A stretch of DNA of 64,000 nt from the NCBI RefSeq assembly GCF_022539315.1, contig NC_066342.1, positions 15,145,346 through 15,209,345 of the forward strand. The letters are read 5' to 3'. Made by a program: the position numbers and the translations under genes. Under the pieces are notes generated by a model. It was not told the origin of the DNA and did not search any database. It worked only from the letters and a program-made list of their open reading frames with translations. This stretch comes from Serinus canaria (lineage: Eukaryota; Chordata; Aves; Passeriformes; Fringillidae). This document shows positions 23,008 to 33,977 of this stretch, one piece after another (the stretch's first letter is position 1; every line of letters begins with the position of its first letter).

Positions 23008-23570
23008 TCACCAGCCAGATGTAGCATCACTCACTGCAACCCTTTGAGCCCTGCCCTTCAGCCAGTTCTTCACCCAGCACACCATGAACCTGCTTATCCC
23101 ACAGTTGGACAACTTGTCCAGAAGGATGATGTGAGGTATGATTCCAAAAGCTTTACTAAAATCCAGAAAAACTACATGTGCCGCTTTACCTTATTCCACT
23201 AGGGGGTGACCTTATCATAGGAGGAGATCAAAGTAGTTAGGACTATCCCTTTGTGAACCCATGTTGTCTGTGCCTGATGATTGCATTGTCCTTTAAATGC
23301 CTTTCAAGAGCACCCAGTGTAATCTTCTCCGTATTTTTCCAGGTATTGAGGTTAGACTAGAAGGTCTGTACTTTCCTGGGTCTTCCCCCACACCCTTCTT
23401 GTAAATTGGAATAACATTGGCTAGCTTGCAGTCAGCAGGGACATCCTCAGACTCCTCAGACCTTTGGCAGATGATCGAGAGGGGTCCTGCTATAACATCC
23501 ACTAGCTCCTTCATTGCTCTGAGATGAATCCCATAAGGCCCTGTGGACTTGTGAACATTCAGCTGAACTG
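23008..23570 (-). repeat. CR1 LINE, RT region
   Basis: The minus-strand frame 23514-23293 encodes CR1 RT sequence (MKELVDVIAGPLSIIC, DCKLANVIPIYKKG and YRPSSLTSIPGK). Sequence downstream to 23008 matches the same family's coding strand with frameshifts. The 5' boundary of the CR1 copy is near 23570; what follows is not clearly CR1. Confidence 0.88.
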
Positions 23571-23822
23571 AGGAGACCTGGCAGACTTAGCAACAAAACC
23601 ATGCTTTCCTTAACATCCAAAATTCTCAAAAGCTGTTGTAACAGGCCTGAAGGAGGAAAAGTGGGTGAAAGGCTGGGGAAAATAATCCTCCCCTGTTCCC
23701 CCCACAGGCTGGGTATGATTATTAACAAATTCTCAGAGGCAGCACCCAAAGCCAGGATAGGAGAGCAACACTGAATACACATCCCAATTGACCTTTGTTG
23801 CCCTTGACATCATCATGTTCTG
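23571..23822. other. Unassigned sequence between CR1 and LTR G
   Basis: No recognisable coding or repeat motif. Possibly degraded CR1 5' sequence. Confidence 0.35.
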
Positions 23823-25470
23823 TTGGATTTGCATGGCCTGGTTTTGGTAGGGGGGGCACAGAGGTGCCTTCTGTGAGAAGCTGCTAAAAGCTTCCACCGT
23901 GTCCAGCAGAGCCAATCCCTGATGGCTTTGAAGATGGACATGCTGCTGACCAAAGCTGGGCCAATTAGAGATGATGGTAACACCTCTGTGATAACATATT
24001 TAAGAAGAAAATAAAATCCAGGTGGGGGTGCAGTTCTAATTCTGTCTCAGTTTGGAGAAAATTTTAGGAGGAAATGCTCTGAAATGAACATTTCCTCTAA
24101 AGAAAATGGGTACTGGCACTCCCCAACAATACAAAAGGAATTTCTTGGATGAAAATAAAAAAAACCTGTTTATTTAACAAACAAAGTGCCCACAGGCATG
24201 GGAAAAAATAAATAACTGTTAGATATTGACCCTCCTTGCTGCAGACAAAGCTGGTGCATTTAGAGTTCTTTCTTTAGCTGGCCTGGCTTCTGCTGAGGTC
24301 CGGAGCTGGGATGCAGTGTCCTGTGGCCTCCCCGCTGGTCCGCAGCATCCAGCTTCAAAGCTAAAGCCGGACAGTTCCAGAAGAAGACACAGAAGTCATT
24401 GGAGGATTGCTATTGCAGTCCTGGGAAAACTTCTTGCTTCAGCTAACAAAAAACCAAGGTAGCTAAAAGCAAAAGATATAACTCCCTCCCCGCTGCAAAG
24501 CCGAGCACGTGGGAGAGAGAGTGCCTGAACACAACCTGTGCTAGAGTTCCCCCGGCTCCCACCCCTCCCCCGGACCCAGCTTAAAGCTACAGGACCCATT
24601 TCTGAGCATAAAGCAGACTATAGGGCAATACAGTATTATCATAAAACACCCCTAGACAAATTCCAGCTAGAGAAGAGGAGGAGGTGAGAATACATGAGGG
24701 AAACAACATGTAGACACCAAGGTCAGTGAAGAAGGAGGGGGAGGAGGTGCTCCAGGTGCCAGAGCTGATTCCTCAGCAGGCCATGGTGATGACCATGGTG
24801 AAGCAGGCTGTCCCCCTGCAGCCCATGGGGATCCATAGGGGATGCAGAGATCCACCCACAGCCCGTGGGGAAGGTGCCCATGCTGGAGTGTGTGGATGTC
24901 TGGAGGAGACTGTGATCCAGTGGAAGACAAAGTGGAGAGAGGGGGCCTCTGCTTCCAAGCTGGACCATCCTGTCCTTAGAGGACTGCACCCTGAGGAAGA
25001 GTGACCCACATCACAGCAGTTTTTGGGAAGACTGCTGCTCATGAGATTGGAACCACACTGGAGAAGTTCACAGAGAACTGTCTCCCATGGGAGGGACCCC
25101 ACGGTCTCACAGGAGAAGGACTCCTCTCCCGGAACAGTGAAAAGTGTTGAGTTTTGGGTGACAAACTGACCAAAACTCCCACGCCCTGTCTCTTTGTGCT
25201 GTTCATGGGAAGGAGGGAGGGGTTGGGGGATAAAAAGTGTTTTTAAGGGCTTATTTTACTTCTTATTATCCTCCTCTGATTTTGTTAGTAATAAATGCAC
25301 TTTGTACCTCTAAGCTGAGCCTGTTTTGCCCTTGTAGTGTTTTCTCCTGATCCTTAACTTATGATGCCTTCATTAAATTTTTCTCTCCTCTGCTCAGTTG
25401 AGGCAGGGGAGGGTGAGTGAATGACTCTTGTGGGTGCCTGGCATTTGGCCAGCGTCAAAATTTGACACAT
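23823..25470 (+). repeat. LTR family G, split by nested LTR H
   Basis: Left part 23823-24042 (GGCCTGGTTTTGGTAGGGG, AGAAGCTGCTAAAAGCTTCC, ATAACATATTTAAGAAG as TATA-like promoter) and right part 24659-25470 (ACACCAAGGTCAGTGAAGAAGG, GGAGGGGTTGGGGG, TAATAAATGCAC, ending AAATTTGACACA) form one long LTR interrupted by LTR H. A diverged copy of the right part is at 31036-31890. From memory this layout is common in songbird ERVL-type LTRs. Ends are approximate. Confidence 0.75.
24043..24658 (-). repeat. Nested solo LTR H with TSD AATTC
   Basis: 616 bp from TGTCTCAGTTTGG to CCCCTAGACA, flanked by a perfect AATTC duplication (24038-24042 and 24659-24663). TGTTTATTTAAC near 24170 reads AATAAAC on the minus strand, giving orientation. 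It interrupts LTR G, so it is the younger of the two. Confidence 0.88.
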
Positions 25471-25515
25471 CATAAACTGATATCCCACAGTACATCAACA
25501 AAGCAATCCTGATCT

Positions 25516-26330
25516 GTTGTATTGCACTAAATAGTTATTTAGTTGTTTTGCACTGGGTTCTGTATTATTGCACAGAATAGTACGTTTGTATCTGTTGTGG
25601 TGTGTGTTCAGTTCCCAATTGAGTTATCTCCCCTGTTTTGTATTGTCCCCCCCGTTTTGTGATGCTTCCCCCAGTTACAACCCTATACCCAGTTTGATGG
25701 TTCAGTCCTGGTTCCCCCTTTCCCTCGAATGGTGTCCTCCCTGTCTGGGCTCGCTGCCAAGCCCTTGTCTCCACCCCCGTTCCCCTGGCAACTGCCCCTT
25801 TTTGTTACATTTTCCCCTCCTCCAGAGCCCTGTTCATCTCCTGAAACCCCCCCATCCTTCCAGAAACTTCTCCCTTCCACAGGGGGTGATTGGGCAGGTG
25901 CCCCGAGCCCCTCCTTTGTTCGTGTATCACTTGTTGCCACCGGTGTCAGTCATGTTGAATTCCCCTCCTCAGTTTCCCCCGATTGGTTCTTGTACACCCC
26001 TTTATATACTGCTGCTCCCCTTTTGTCCTTGCCTTTTCCCGCCGGATTCCGTGGAAGCAATGATACATTAAAAGCACTGGACTACACCAGGCGTGTTAAG
26101 ACCCTCTTTTCTCTCCGGCTTCTCCGCCTTGCCGCTCCTCTCGATACTGTTGCTGCTTCTGCCGAAGGCGCAGCCCGGACGTCCCTGACAGATCCGGGTA
26201 GTGCCCCTAGCTGCTAGCTGCTGCTGTGCTCCGAGCTAGCCACGGCCGCCTTCCCCCCCCTGCTCGCGGGAGAGTGAAGTGCATTCGACGCAGCAGCGCG
26301 GCATGTATCCTCATGGGATTCCCCTATCAC
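25516..26330 (+). repeat. Probable LTR (family J)
   Basis: C/T-rich sequence with a TTTATATACTG TATA-like box at about 26000, an ACATTAAAAGC signal near 26066 and a GC-rich U5-like end. Layout resembles U3-R-U5. No second copy and no target duplication seen, so this is tentative; the 167- and 162-residue frames across it look non-coding (proline/serine-rich, low complexity). Confidence 0.4.
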
Positions 26331-26457
26331 ATGGTCTTTCCCTCTCCCAAAAGCCCCAGTGGTGATGGTTTGTCCTAGGTTTATTCCTCCCTGTCATCGT
26401 TTGAGCCTGGCGCAATGCCAGTGCCCCCATGAGAATACCTCTTTCCCTGGTATCTAC

Positions 26458-27739
26458 TGTGAGATGTGATCAGAGACAGAGCAGAGCAGGCTCCAACTTA
26501 AGATTGAAAGAAAAAATAACTTTATTAACCTAAAACTACAAGGAAAAACACACAGAACACAGGATGAAAACCTTCCAAATTTCTTCTTCCTCCCCCCCAC
26601 CAAATCTCCTAATTCTGTTACCACCCTTTAAATCATCGCTCTCAGTCCAATTGATTATTTAGATAATCAATTCTCAATTCCTCGAGAAGAGAGGAGTCCC
26701 TCTTGTACCACAGACTTCCCCAGGAAACAGTCGAAACTTCTCATGTTTCCGTGTCACGTGTGGCACCGCCTGGAGAACATTTTTGCCCTCGTCACCTCTT
26801 CCTTCCATGTCCAGTGCTCTCACCACTGCACATGGACCAGAGCTGCTTCTGGGGTTTTTCCCTTTAAGGATACTTTGTCCAGTTTCAAAAAAGAGCACAG
26901 TTCCTCTCCTTTTGGGACACCTGTCCCCCCCAAATTTCACCCGCTGGGGCTGAGGGGTCTCTTGAACAGAGATCATCTTCCTCTTCTTCGAAGACGGAGG
27001 GCACCACCACCACCCTCCTCACCCGTCGTCTCTGTTCACACATTGTCACATCACCGCACTCTCCTGGCTCTGAGCCATTGCCTCCCCCTAAATGCAGTCT
27101 CTGTGTCACAGGAACTCAAGGGTTCTGCCATGGCTATCCAAGAAAAGTCCAGCCAAAGGCCACTCCATCATCTCCTCCCACCTAGGATTCTTCTCAACTC
27201 CTCTCAGTCTCATCAACTTCAGGAGGAATCAGCATTTGCAAGGTTTCCATCATCCCAAGAAGGGTTAAAAGTCCCAGGCTCGGCCAGTTTGGTTCATGAA
27301 CTCCCACGGCTGGCTGCCCTGCTGGGCACCCCCCCCCCGCCCCCTTCTCCTTCACGCCAGCCGTGCTATCACAGGCACAGGCTGCTCACTCTCTCTCTCT
27401 CCCTCCGGGGCGGGGGGAATGGGGGATGGCTGCCGAAGCCCTCTAAGCCCTCGCAGTGCTTCTCCACCCTTTGGCCCAGGCCTGGCCTACCTCCCTCCGG
27501 CCGCATGGCTCCCCTCCCCCCCCCACCCAGTTCAGAGCCGGGCAGGGGAGGGTCCGCTCCGTTCCAAAGCGGAACCCAAAAAGAAATTCCCCTGGGAGTT
27601 CACAGCTTTTAACCCCCTGTGTTCTCAGAGGCGTATCCATGCCCTCAGTGAACAAACCAGGTGCCAATATTAAAATCTGAACACCGATTGGCGTGACCAC
27701 ACCATCACAAAAAACTTCATTTCCTCTCAAACCACGACA
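26458..27739 (-). repeat. Probable long LTR (family M)
   Basis: From TGTGAGATGTGATC to CTCAAACCACGACA; the minus-strand start reads TGTCGTGGTTTGAG, like other LTR ends in this window. AACTTTATTAACC near 26520 gives AATAAAG on the minus strand close to the end, consistent with minus orientation. Flanks TCTAC and CTCCC do not match. The 289-residue plus-strand frame (26743-27612) inside is Pro/Ser/His-rich with no domain and is treated as spurious. Confidence 0.55.
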
Positions 27740-28255
27740 CTCCCCTCACCCCCTCCTGACTTGTAGCCCATTGGCTGTAGTCCTCTTCCTCCACCTCCAT
27801 TCCCCCAGATTTAAAAGTCTCCCGCCATGAGGCATCTGGTCTCTATTTCCACTTGGGGGGGTCACCTGGATGATCTGGTGTCTCCTATCAAGGAAATAAA
27901 ATAGGACTTTGTCCCCACATGGAAAAGAGCTCTTCTCGTCTTTTGCCTTTTGTCCTATGTAAGATCATGTGGGCTGGGGTCTATAGCTAGTCGGATTGGA
28001 CCCGAACAGCCCGCCAGGCACAATTTCTTACACTGATCCCTCTCCCTGCTCTGAAAAAGAGCACCACAAGGAGCACATATGGGAGTATATACAGGGTTAA
28101 GCACCACACCCACATGAACAGACCAAGCAACATTGTGACCAGTGGCTCTGTACCTAATACAACAAATGGTTAGATCAAATTTGTTTCCAGCCTGCTCTGG
28201 GCATATCTGTTGTTATCTTAACCTTTTATGCCATACATTGGGCACGAAATAAGGC
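27740..28255. other. Unassigned sequence, possibly LTR-derived
   Basis: Contains a CCAGATTTAAAAGTC TATA-like box near 27805, a GGAAATAAAATAGG signal near 27890 and then a CT/GT-rich part, an order suggestive of another plus-strand LTR. No repeat copy to support it. Confidence 0.35.
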
Positions 28256-28573
28256 TGTCGTGGTTTAGGAATGGCACTCCAAACCACAAGCCACTCCTTC
28301 TCCCCCACCCCCACTCCATGGGAGGCAAATGGCAGAGATTATTGGTACTGAAATCAGCCAGAAAATAAACTTTCTAACACAATTTGAAGTATTAGAAAGC
28401 AGGCATTCTTTATTGCAGTGTGGGACACATTTGGAGGATTTTTCGTCTAATCGAATGTGTGTTGTGAAACTTTACAACAGGGTATTTATTCCATCATGAT
28501 AATACATATTCATCATAATGTACTTCCTAGCTAATACAGAAACATAATTTTTCCTAGAACTAATTCCCACACA
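28256..28573. repeat. LTR-like block
   Basis: Begins TGTCGTGGTTTAGG and ends TTCCCACACA, with a TTCTTTATTGCAG stretch near 28405 (AATAAAG on the minus strand). The left terminus shares TGTC-TGGTTT with several other LTR ends here. Flanks AAGGC and TCCAC do not match, so it may be truncated. Confidence 0.5.
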
Positions 28574-29795
28574 TCCACCTCTTACTGAAAGTCCTTTTAT
28601 GGTCCTGGAGTGTCATCTAAAGGAGTCTCTGGTGTCCATGCTCAGAGTGCCTCGATATTACAGATGATCTTGCCTTGAACTTTTCTTTGGACATGCACTG
28701 CTTCTTACATAGCTCTGCCAAAAAGAACACTATATTCCTTATTATCTGTTTATCCACTTGTTCCAGCTATGTTTATCATCCTGTGTGTATACTTTTACAT
28801 TCTTTTATCTATTTTACTAGTTAGTTTTAAAGCTCTATCTAGAAACTTCAGGGAAACTGAAAATTTCTATTTTCTGTGTTATCTATCAGGAGGCAGAGAG
28901 GTGCCATAAGGCAAAGGCACTGGGTGCAGGGTAGTGTGAACATCCAGCCATCCCATGGCCCTGGGATACCTAGAAGGCATGTGGGTATGGGTACTCAGAG
29001 AAGGGCAGTGTGCTGTGTCACCCAAGGGTGCTGCAGTGGGGTGGCTTCACACCCCTGGGCTTTGGGCACCATTCCAGTACTGCCACAGTTCCCATGCACC
29101 CAGTGGAAGACCCCCTGGTGTCATGCCCCTCGCCAAGGGGCTCGAGTGTTGGTGGAGATGACAAAAGGTCACTGTTCCCTGTCTTCTTATGGCTCCCCAT
29201 CAGACCGGTAGCAGGAGCCAGGGGACAGCAGGTCCTCCATCACCCCCAGACCAAGGGCTATGATGTGGGACTCTGCTTGTGTCCACAAGGGGCACAGCTC
29301 CCTGAGGAGCGCCCAGCAGAAGCCCGGTGTCCCCCACCCCAGACACTCATGCAATAGGTAGCAGCTCTGGCCCATCTTTGTGTGTGCCATCTCCATCACT
29401 TCCATGGCACTGTCATTCTGCAAGTAGTCCATGAAGCACAGGCAGCCATCATGGTATACCAAACTGCGGATGAGGCAGGGGAAAAGACTCATCTGTCCAT
29501 ACCTCACAGATCTCATACCATCATTGAGGACCTGGAAAGTGATGGGCATCTGCTCAGAGGCAACAGGAGCAAGGCACTGGCTTCTCAAGGCATGGATCAG
29601 GGTAGTGCTTTGCAGGTGGGGATTGACATAGAGGGTCAGAGGGGATAGGAGGGTGTGTTTGTGTGGGGCTGGCATAGGGAATAGGTAAATGGTGGGGTTG
29701 TACATGGCATGACTGACTTGCTGGCCATTTAGAGTTAGAGGAAGATGGATGGGTCTTCTGTAGGGTTGGTGGGTCCATAGAGTTGTAGGTTCTTG
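28574..29795. other. Unassigned 1.2-kb sequence
   Basis: AT-rich to about 28880, then GC-balanced. A 172-residue minus-strand open frame (29705-29187) has a region of balanced composition (SLFPCLIRSLVYHDGCLCF...) that looks more protein-like than its surroundings, but I recognise no family and see no splice context I trust. Confidence 0.35.
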
Positions 29796-29928
29796 TCATG
29801 GTTTAACGTAGTTTGGTTTTTAGTTGGAGAGGGAGTCCACAAGCTGTGGAAGTGGTTCCCTGTGGGGACCTTGGCAGTTTCCTTCAGGCCTGGTGGGACC
29901 AATCAGCTGGCTAGTTTTGAATATTGAC
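29796..29928. repeat. LTR fragment with TGTCATGGTTTAAC terminus
   Basis: Starts TGTCATGGTTTAACG, a terminus I recall from songbird LTRs, and is interrupted by a solo LTR at 29929. After that LTR the sequence resumes with ACCCTGTTAAACCAC, so the outer element continues past 30228, but its end is not clear. Confidence 0.45.
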
Positions 29929-30222
29929 TGTCGCGATATGGCACGAAATGATGACACAGACACTGCTGCTCTCGAGGGGAACAAAAAAGAGCACCTTTAT
30001 TTTTTGACTCCAACATTTATAGTTTTCCAAAGGTGACAGTGGATTGGAGGGTGACAGTGCCACCTCTCCAATGCCACTGGACAGACCAAGGGTCCATCAA
30101 TTCTCTCCACCTCCATGAAAGAATGCAAAACATAGGTTATTTACAGAATTGTGTGTGAGAAAGTTTGTTGAGAGAATATAAACATCAGAAGGCTTACAAA
30201 GTTTTACAAAATCAGGGCAACA
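29929..30222 (-). repeat. Solo LTR with 6-bp TSD ATTGAC
   Basis: 294 bp from TGTCGCGATATGGC to AGGGCAACA, with ATTGAC at 29923-29928 and 30223-30228. CACCTTTATTTTTTG near 29993 gives AATAAAGG on the minus strand. A 6-bp duplication suits a class II ERV. Confidence 0.85.
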
Positions 30223-30228
30223 ATTGAC

Positions 30229-31035
30229 ACCCTGTTAAACCACTTAGGAAGGCTGAGCGCACCGCTGTGAAATCACATTTAAAAACAAACAAACCTGGGA
30301 AAAGCTCTCTCTTGCTTCCGGCCTTTGAACAGGTAACTGGATGCTGGCCAGGCCAGGCCCCACTCCACCATGTGACATGCACGGCCTGTTGTGGCCAGGC
30401 CCTGTTCTGCAACATGGCCAGGTTGGCCCACAGAACAGTGTGGCACAGCTGAGATTCTGCCTCCACTGAGTTCCAACCAGGGCCACTGGACCCTGTCCTG
30501 GCGGCACCACCGGATCATGCCACCAGGACCATCCCAACACCATGAGCAACCATGTGGCTGGGACGAGCACCAGGAGAGGCCCTGTGGTCGGAGCTGGGGG
30601 CGGCCTAGAGGCTGGGAGTGACCAGGTGGCCGAGACCGCGTGGCCAAGATCAGGGCAGCCGAGGCAGTGCCACATGGCCATGGCTGTTTCAGCATGGCTT
30701 GCAATGAGCTTTTTTTGCTTAGCCGCTTTTAGCCAGCCATGCTGCAGACAGAAGGACAAAAGCAAAGGCAGCAGCTTTTCTTTTTTTGGTGCCCTGCATG
30801 AAGAAAAGGTGCAGAGTGGAGCTGGCAGCCAGCACAGCTTGCTCAGTGCTGGCAGGGACCATATGATCAGCAGCGAGAGGCACAGCGAGTCCCCAATTGC
30901 AGAGCCCGGATTAGGTCAACCTTTCTGCACTGCAGAACTCTATCAAAACTGCTTCAGTTGATAAAGCTTGAGAACAAACAAACCTATGAACACCAATTCT
31001 CTCCTGAATCAGAAAAGGGAAAGAGTTAAGACACA
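30229..31035. other. Unassigned GC-rich sequence
   Basis: Overlapping open frames on both strands (for example 30765-30244 minus, 173 residues) are rich in Gly/Pro/Trp/His and show no domain. The strand-symmetric openness argues for composition rather than coding. Perhaps LTR or leader sequence of the outer element. Confidence 0.35.
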
Positions 31036-31890
31036 TAGAAAAAACAACATGGAGACACCAAGGTCAGTGAAGAAGGAGTCAAATCCCAGATGGGTGGAGG
31101 ATGAGGAGATGCCTTTGTCTTAGGCTGAAATTCTCTTGTAAGGCTATGGCAAAGATATAATTGATACATCAGACTTTTTCCCCTGTAACTCATGGAATGC
31201 GCTGGGGGGATGTAGCATTCTAACCACAGCTATGAGCAGAGGCACCCGTGTTGAAGGAAGCAGGTGTTGAAGTAGCTGTGATCCAATGAGAAGTTTGAAC
31301 AGAGAGAAATGAGAGAGATTAAAAAGCTTGCCCCAGGAATAGAAGAAAACTTCTGTTCCCAGAGATAAGAGAAGATAACTATTTGTTTTTATACTAGAAC
31401 AGCTCATCCTTAAAAGTATACCCCAATAAGCTGAAATGACCCATGGTGGTAGTTGTGGGAAAACTACCAAACCATGAGAGGAACTTCACTATTGCAGATT
31501 TCCAGGCAGCTGCTATTCATGAAAATTAAAACCACAAGAGAACTGCTTCTTGTGGAAAAGTCTCCATGGCATGGCAGGAGACACTCTTCTCCCTAAGTGA
31601 ACTGAAGAAAGAGTATTTTAAAAGTGGTAAACTGACTGAAAATACCAAATTTTGTCTCTTTATGTTGTCAGAAAGAAAAGAAAGAGGAATTCGTGGCGGG
31701 GGGGGGGGGGGAGGAGGAGAAGTGTTCCGGAGGTTTATTCTTATTCCTTATGTTTTTTTTTTTAGTTCTGTTAATAAAGTTTTGTTTACACCCTTTAAAA
31801 TTTTAAGCTTGCTTTGGTCTCCTCCTAATCCTTATCTGGCAGCAAAAAATGAGTAAATAATTCTGGTGGGTGCACTGGTGTGTGGCCAGC
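31036..31890 (+). repeat. LTR family G, diverged copy
   Basis: Shares AACAACATGGAGACACCAAGG and TCAGTGAAGAAGGAG with 24700-24745 and the same right-end order: G-rich tract, TTTTTTTTTAGTTCTG, TTAATAAAGTTTTG and a GTGGGTGCACTGGTGTGTGGCC end. Heavily diverged in the middle. Ends approximate. Confidence 0.65.
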
Positions 31891-32240
31891 TCTATACCTA
31901 CCTTCTCTGGGGTGTGGTGTGGTAGGTGTGAATGGCTGTGCTGTGGGGTTGTAGGTTGGCTGGTCTTTAGAGTTGCAATGTGGGTGGGTAGAAGTGTTGA
32001 TCTGTGGGTTGGCTGTTGTAGGTGTGGATGGATAAGCTGTAAGGTGAGCTGGGGTGTAGTCTGGTAAGGATGAGTGGATGGATGGGTAGGGTCCTGGGTG
32101 TGGATATGGGGGTTGTAATATTGTGGACATGAGTGGATAAGGTGTTGGGTTGCAGATGGACTGGGCTGTAAGGGTTGCAGGTATGGTTGAACAGGTTGAG
32201 TTGTAGGCTGGTTGGCTGTAGGCTGACAAACATATAGATT
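31891..32240. repeat. GT-rich degenerate minisatellite
   Basis: About 340 bases almost free of long C runs on the plus strand, built from imperfect repeats of GGTTGGCTGT, GGTGTGGATGG and GGATGGGTAGG words. The minus strand is correspondingly C/A-rich and stays open in more than one frame (Thr/Pro/Gln/His-rich), which is a compositional effect. Confidence 0.6.
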
Positions 32241-32526
32241 GAATTGTCCTTCTCTCAGCCCCAAAGATGGAACTGTCTATGCCCAACAGTAACCTCTCCT
32301 CTCCAAGACACCCCAAGATCCCTCCAGGGTACATCTGACCAGTCGGGCCTTCTTCCCTGCATGGCATCTCCAGCTGCCCAGCCTGGCCCCTGGTCCTCTG
32401 CCCCACTGAGCCACCTCTGTGGAGCTTTACTGTGCCTGAGGAGGCTGTCTGCCTGGCGGGCACTGGGGATGGTTGTACATTCCCTGAGTTGTCCCCTGCA
32501 CATCTCCAGCTGATTCGCTCCAACAC
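32241..32526. other. Unassigned sequence
   Basis: GC-balanced, C/T-rich on the plus strand. Several short open frames on both strands without recognisable domain. Confidence 0.35.
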
Positions 32527-33034
32527 TGATCCAGGAGTCACCTCAGAGACTGACTCAGTGAGGTGGGTATTTGCTTTATTCAGTGCCAGGTACATGGGGG
32601 ATCGCTCCTCCTAACATGCACACCCAGCACTTTTACACAGCACAATATAAGGTTACATTTCATGCATATTCATTATATTCCTTGGGATAGGAGTGGTTAT
32701 ACAAATTACTTCTTGGAAGTCATTAATATAATTAGCATACGTGACCCGTAAGTGCAGTGTACTCTGGTGGTCACACTGAGGAAGGCTCCGAATCTTTCTC
32801 AGGGGTTGTTCCGATGAAGGCTGGCAGTCTTCCTCACTCTGCCCTTTTCACCTTTCTTTCTGAAGAATCTGCAGTCCTTTGTTGGCTGGTTCAGCAGTTT
32901 CTGTGCTGGTTTCAACAGGTTCTGTTCTTATCTTGGCAAGGCTAAGGCACATCCTGCTTCTTTGTCTTGTGATTAATATTCAGTGACTCTTAATAGTTAA
33001 CTCATGCAAGCATGAGTTATGAACTCCTTTCACA
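32527..33034 (-). repeat. Probable LTR (family N)
   Basis: The right end reads GAACTCCTTTCACA, that is TGTGAAAGGAGTTC on the minus strand. GCTTTATTCAG near 32570 gives AATAAAGC on the minus strand close to the other end. TGCATATTCAT motifs lie between. The left boundary (TGATCCAGG near 32527) is a guess and no duplication is visible. Confidence 0.5.
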
Positions 33035-33579
33035 GCCCAGGCCCCACTCCTCCTGCTCTGTCCCCATGCTCCTGCAGCTCACCTGCTCCCATTGCTCCAC
33101 GCTGATATCTGGGGGCTTGTCATCCTGCAGCTCCCACTTGAGCCAGAGAAAGGTGGGCAGTGTGAACCTGTTGGCTCAGTCAAACTCCTCAAACTCCAAG
33201 AATCGGCTGTCCTGCAGCCATTCCCAGGCTACCTCCCTGACACTCTTCCTCTGACTGGGACGGCCCTGCCAATGCCTCCTCCTCTCTTTCCTTCACTGCC
33301 TGCTCCAGTGTGCCCCAGTGTGTGGTCCCAACCTCTTCCTGCTGCTGCCTCTATGGCTGCTCCTACGGCTAGTCCTTAAAGGCTGACATGGCCAAGTTGA
33401 ACTTTTGCACCTTTTCCACTGTCTGACTCCTGAACATCAGTACCTCCATGGCTCTGTGGGGGAAAAAAAGATACTTCGTGCTAAGGCCTTGGTGTGAAAT
33501 GCTGGTCTCCACCCCTGCACCACAAAGCCATGTCCCTGGCCACAAAAAGGTGTCCTGGTGTATTGTATTTTCTGGGAAA
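33035..33579 (-). other. Possible host exon remnants, family unknown
   Basis: On the minus strand a pyrimidine-rich tract ending CCCCCACAG (near 33455) is followed by AMEVLMFRSQTVEKVQKF and NLAMSAFKD (about 33450-33370). Further down a second stretch reads WLQDSRFLEFEEFD, one stop, then ANRFTLPTFLWLKWELQDD (about 33245-33110). Both look like decayed coding sequence of an ordinary protein. I do not recognise it. The acceptor-like site suggests exon-intron structure. Confidence 0.4.
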
Positions 33580-33977
33580 TGTCCCGACGAAGACAGGAAT
33601 GACAAATCTGACTCCATGTTCTTAGAAGGCTAATTTATTACTTTATAATACTACATTATATTAAAGAATACCATACTATACTAAAGAATACAGAAAATAT
33701 ACTTATTGAATTCTCAAGAGATAATAATGAAAACTCGTGACTCTTTCTAGAGTCTAGACACAGTTTGGCCCCAAGTGGCCAGTGAGTCAAAACAACTCAT
33801 ACCAGAATCCAATGAAACAATCACCTATGGGTAAACAATGTCTTAACACATTCCACATGAGCAAAACAGAGAAGAAGCAAATGAGATAAGAATTGTTTTC
33901 CTTTTCTCTGAGGCTTCTCAGCTTCCCAGGAGAAAAATCCTGGGTGAAGGAATTTTTCGGAGAATGTGAATGCCACA
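33580..33977 (-). repeat. Solo LTR, family E copy
   Basis: 398 bp from TGTCCCGACGAAGACAGG to TGTGAATGCCACA. Shares with 35225-35603 the words GACTCCATG, AGAAGGCT, ATTTATTA, GATAAGAATTGTTT and GAGGCTTCTCAGC-like end followed by AAAAATCCT. Minus orientation from the left-end TTTATT. No matching flanks. Confidence 0.75.

Noticed and set aside
25568..26217. Overlapping 167- and 162-residue frames
   Set aside because: C/T-rich LTR-like sequence read in two frames; no domain and no splice or start context.
26743..27612. 289-residue plus-strand open frame
   Set aside because: Low-complexity Pro/Ser/His composition, no domain, competing open frames on the other strand, and it lies inside a probable LTR.
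30244..30765. Minus-strand frame of 173 residues and its overlaps
   Set aside because: Open in several frames on both strands at once, Gly/Pro/Trp-rich, so explained by base composition.
31803..32595. Minus-strand frames of 153 and 256 residues rich in Thr, Pro, Gln and His
   Set aside because: They translate a GT-rich minisatellite; openness is due to lack of stop-forming words.
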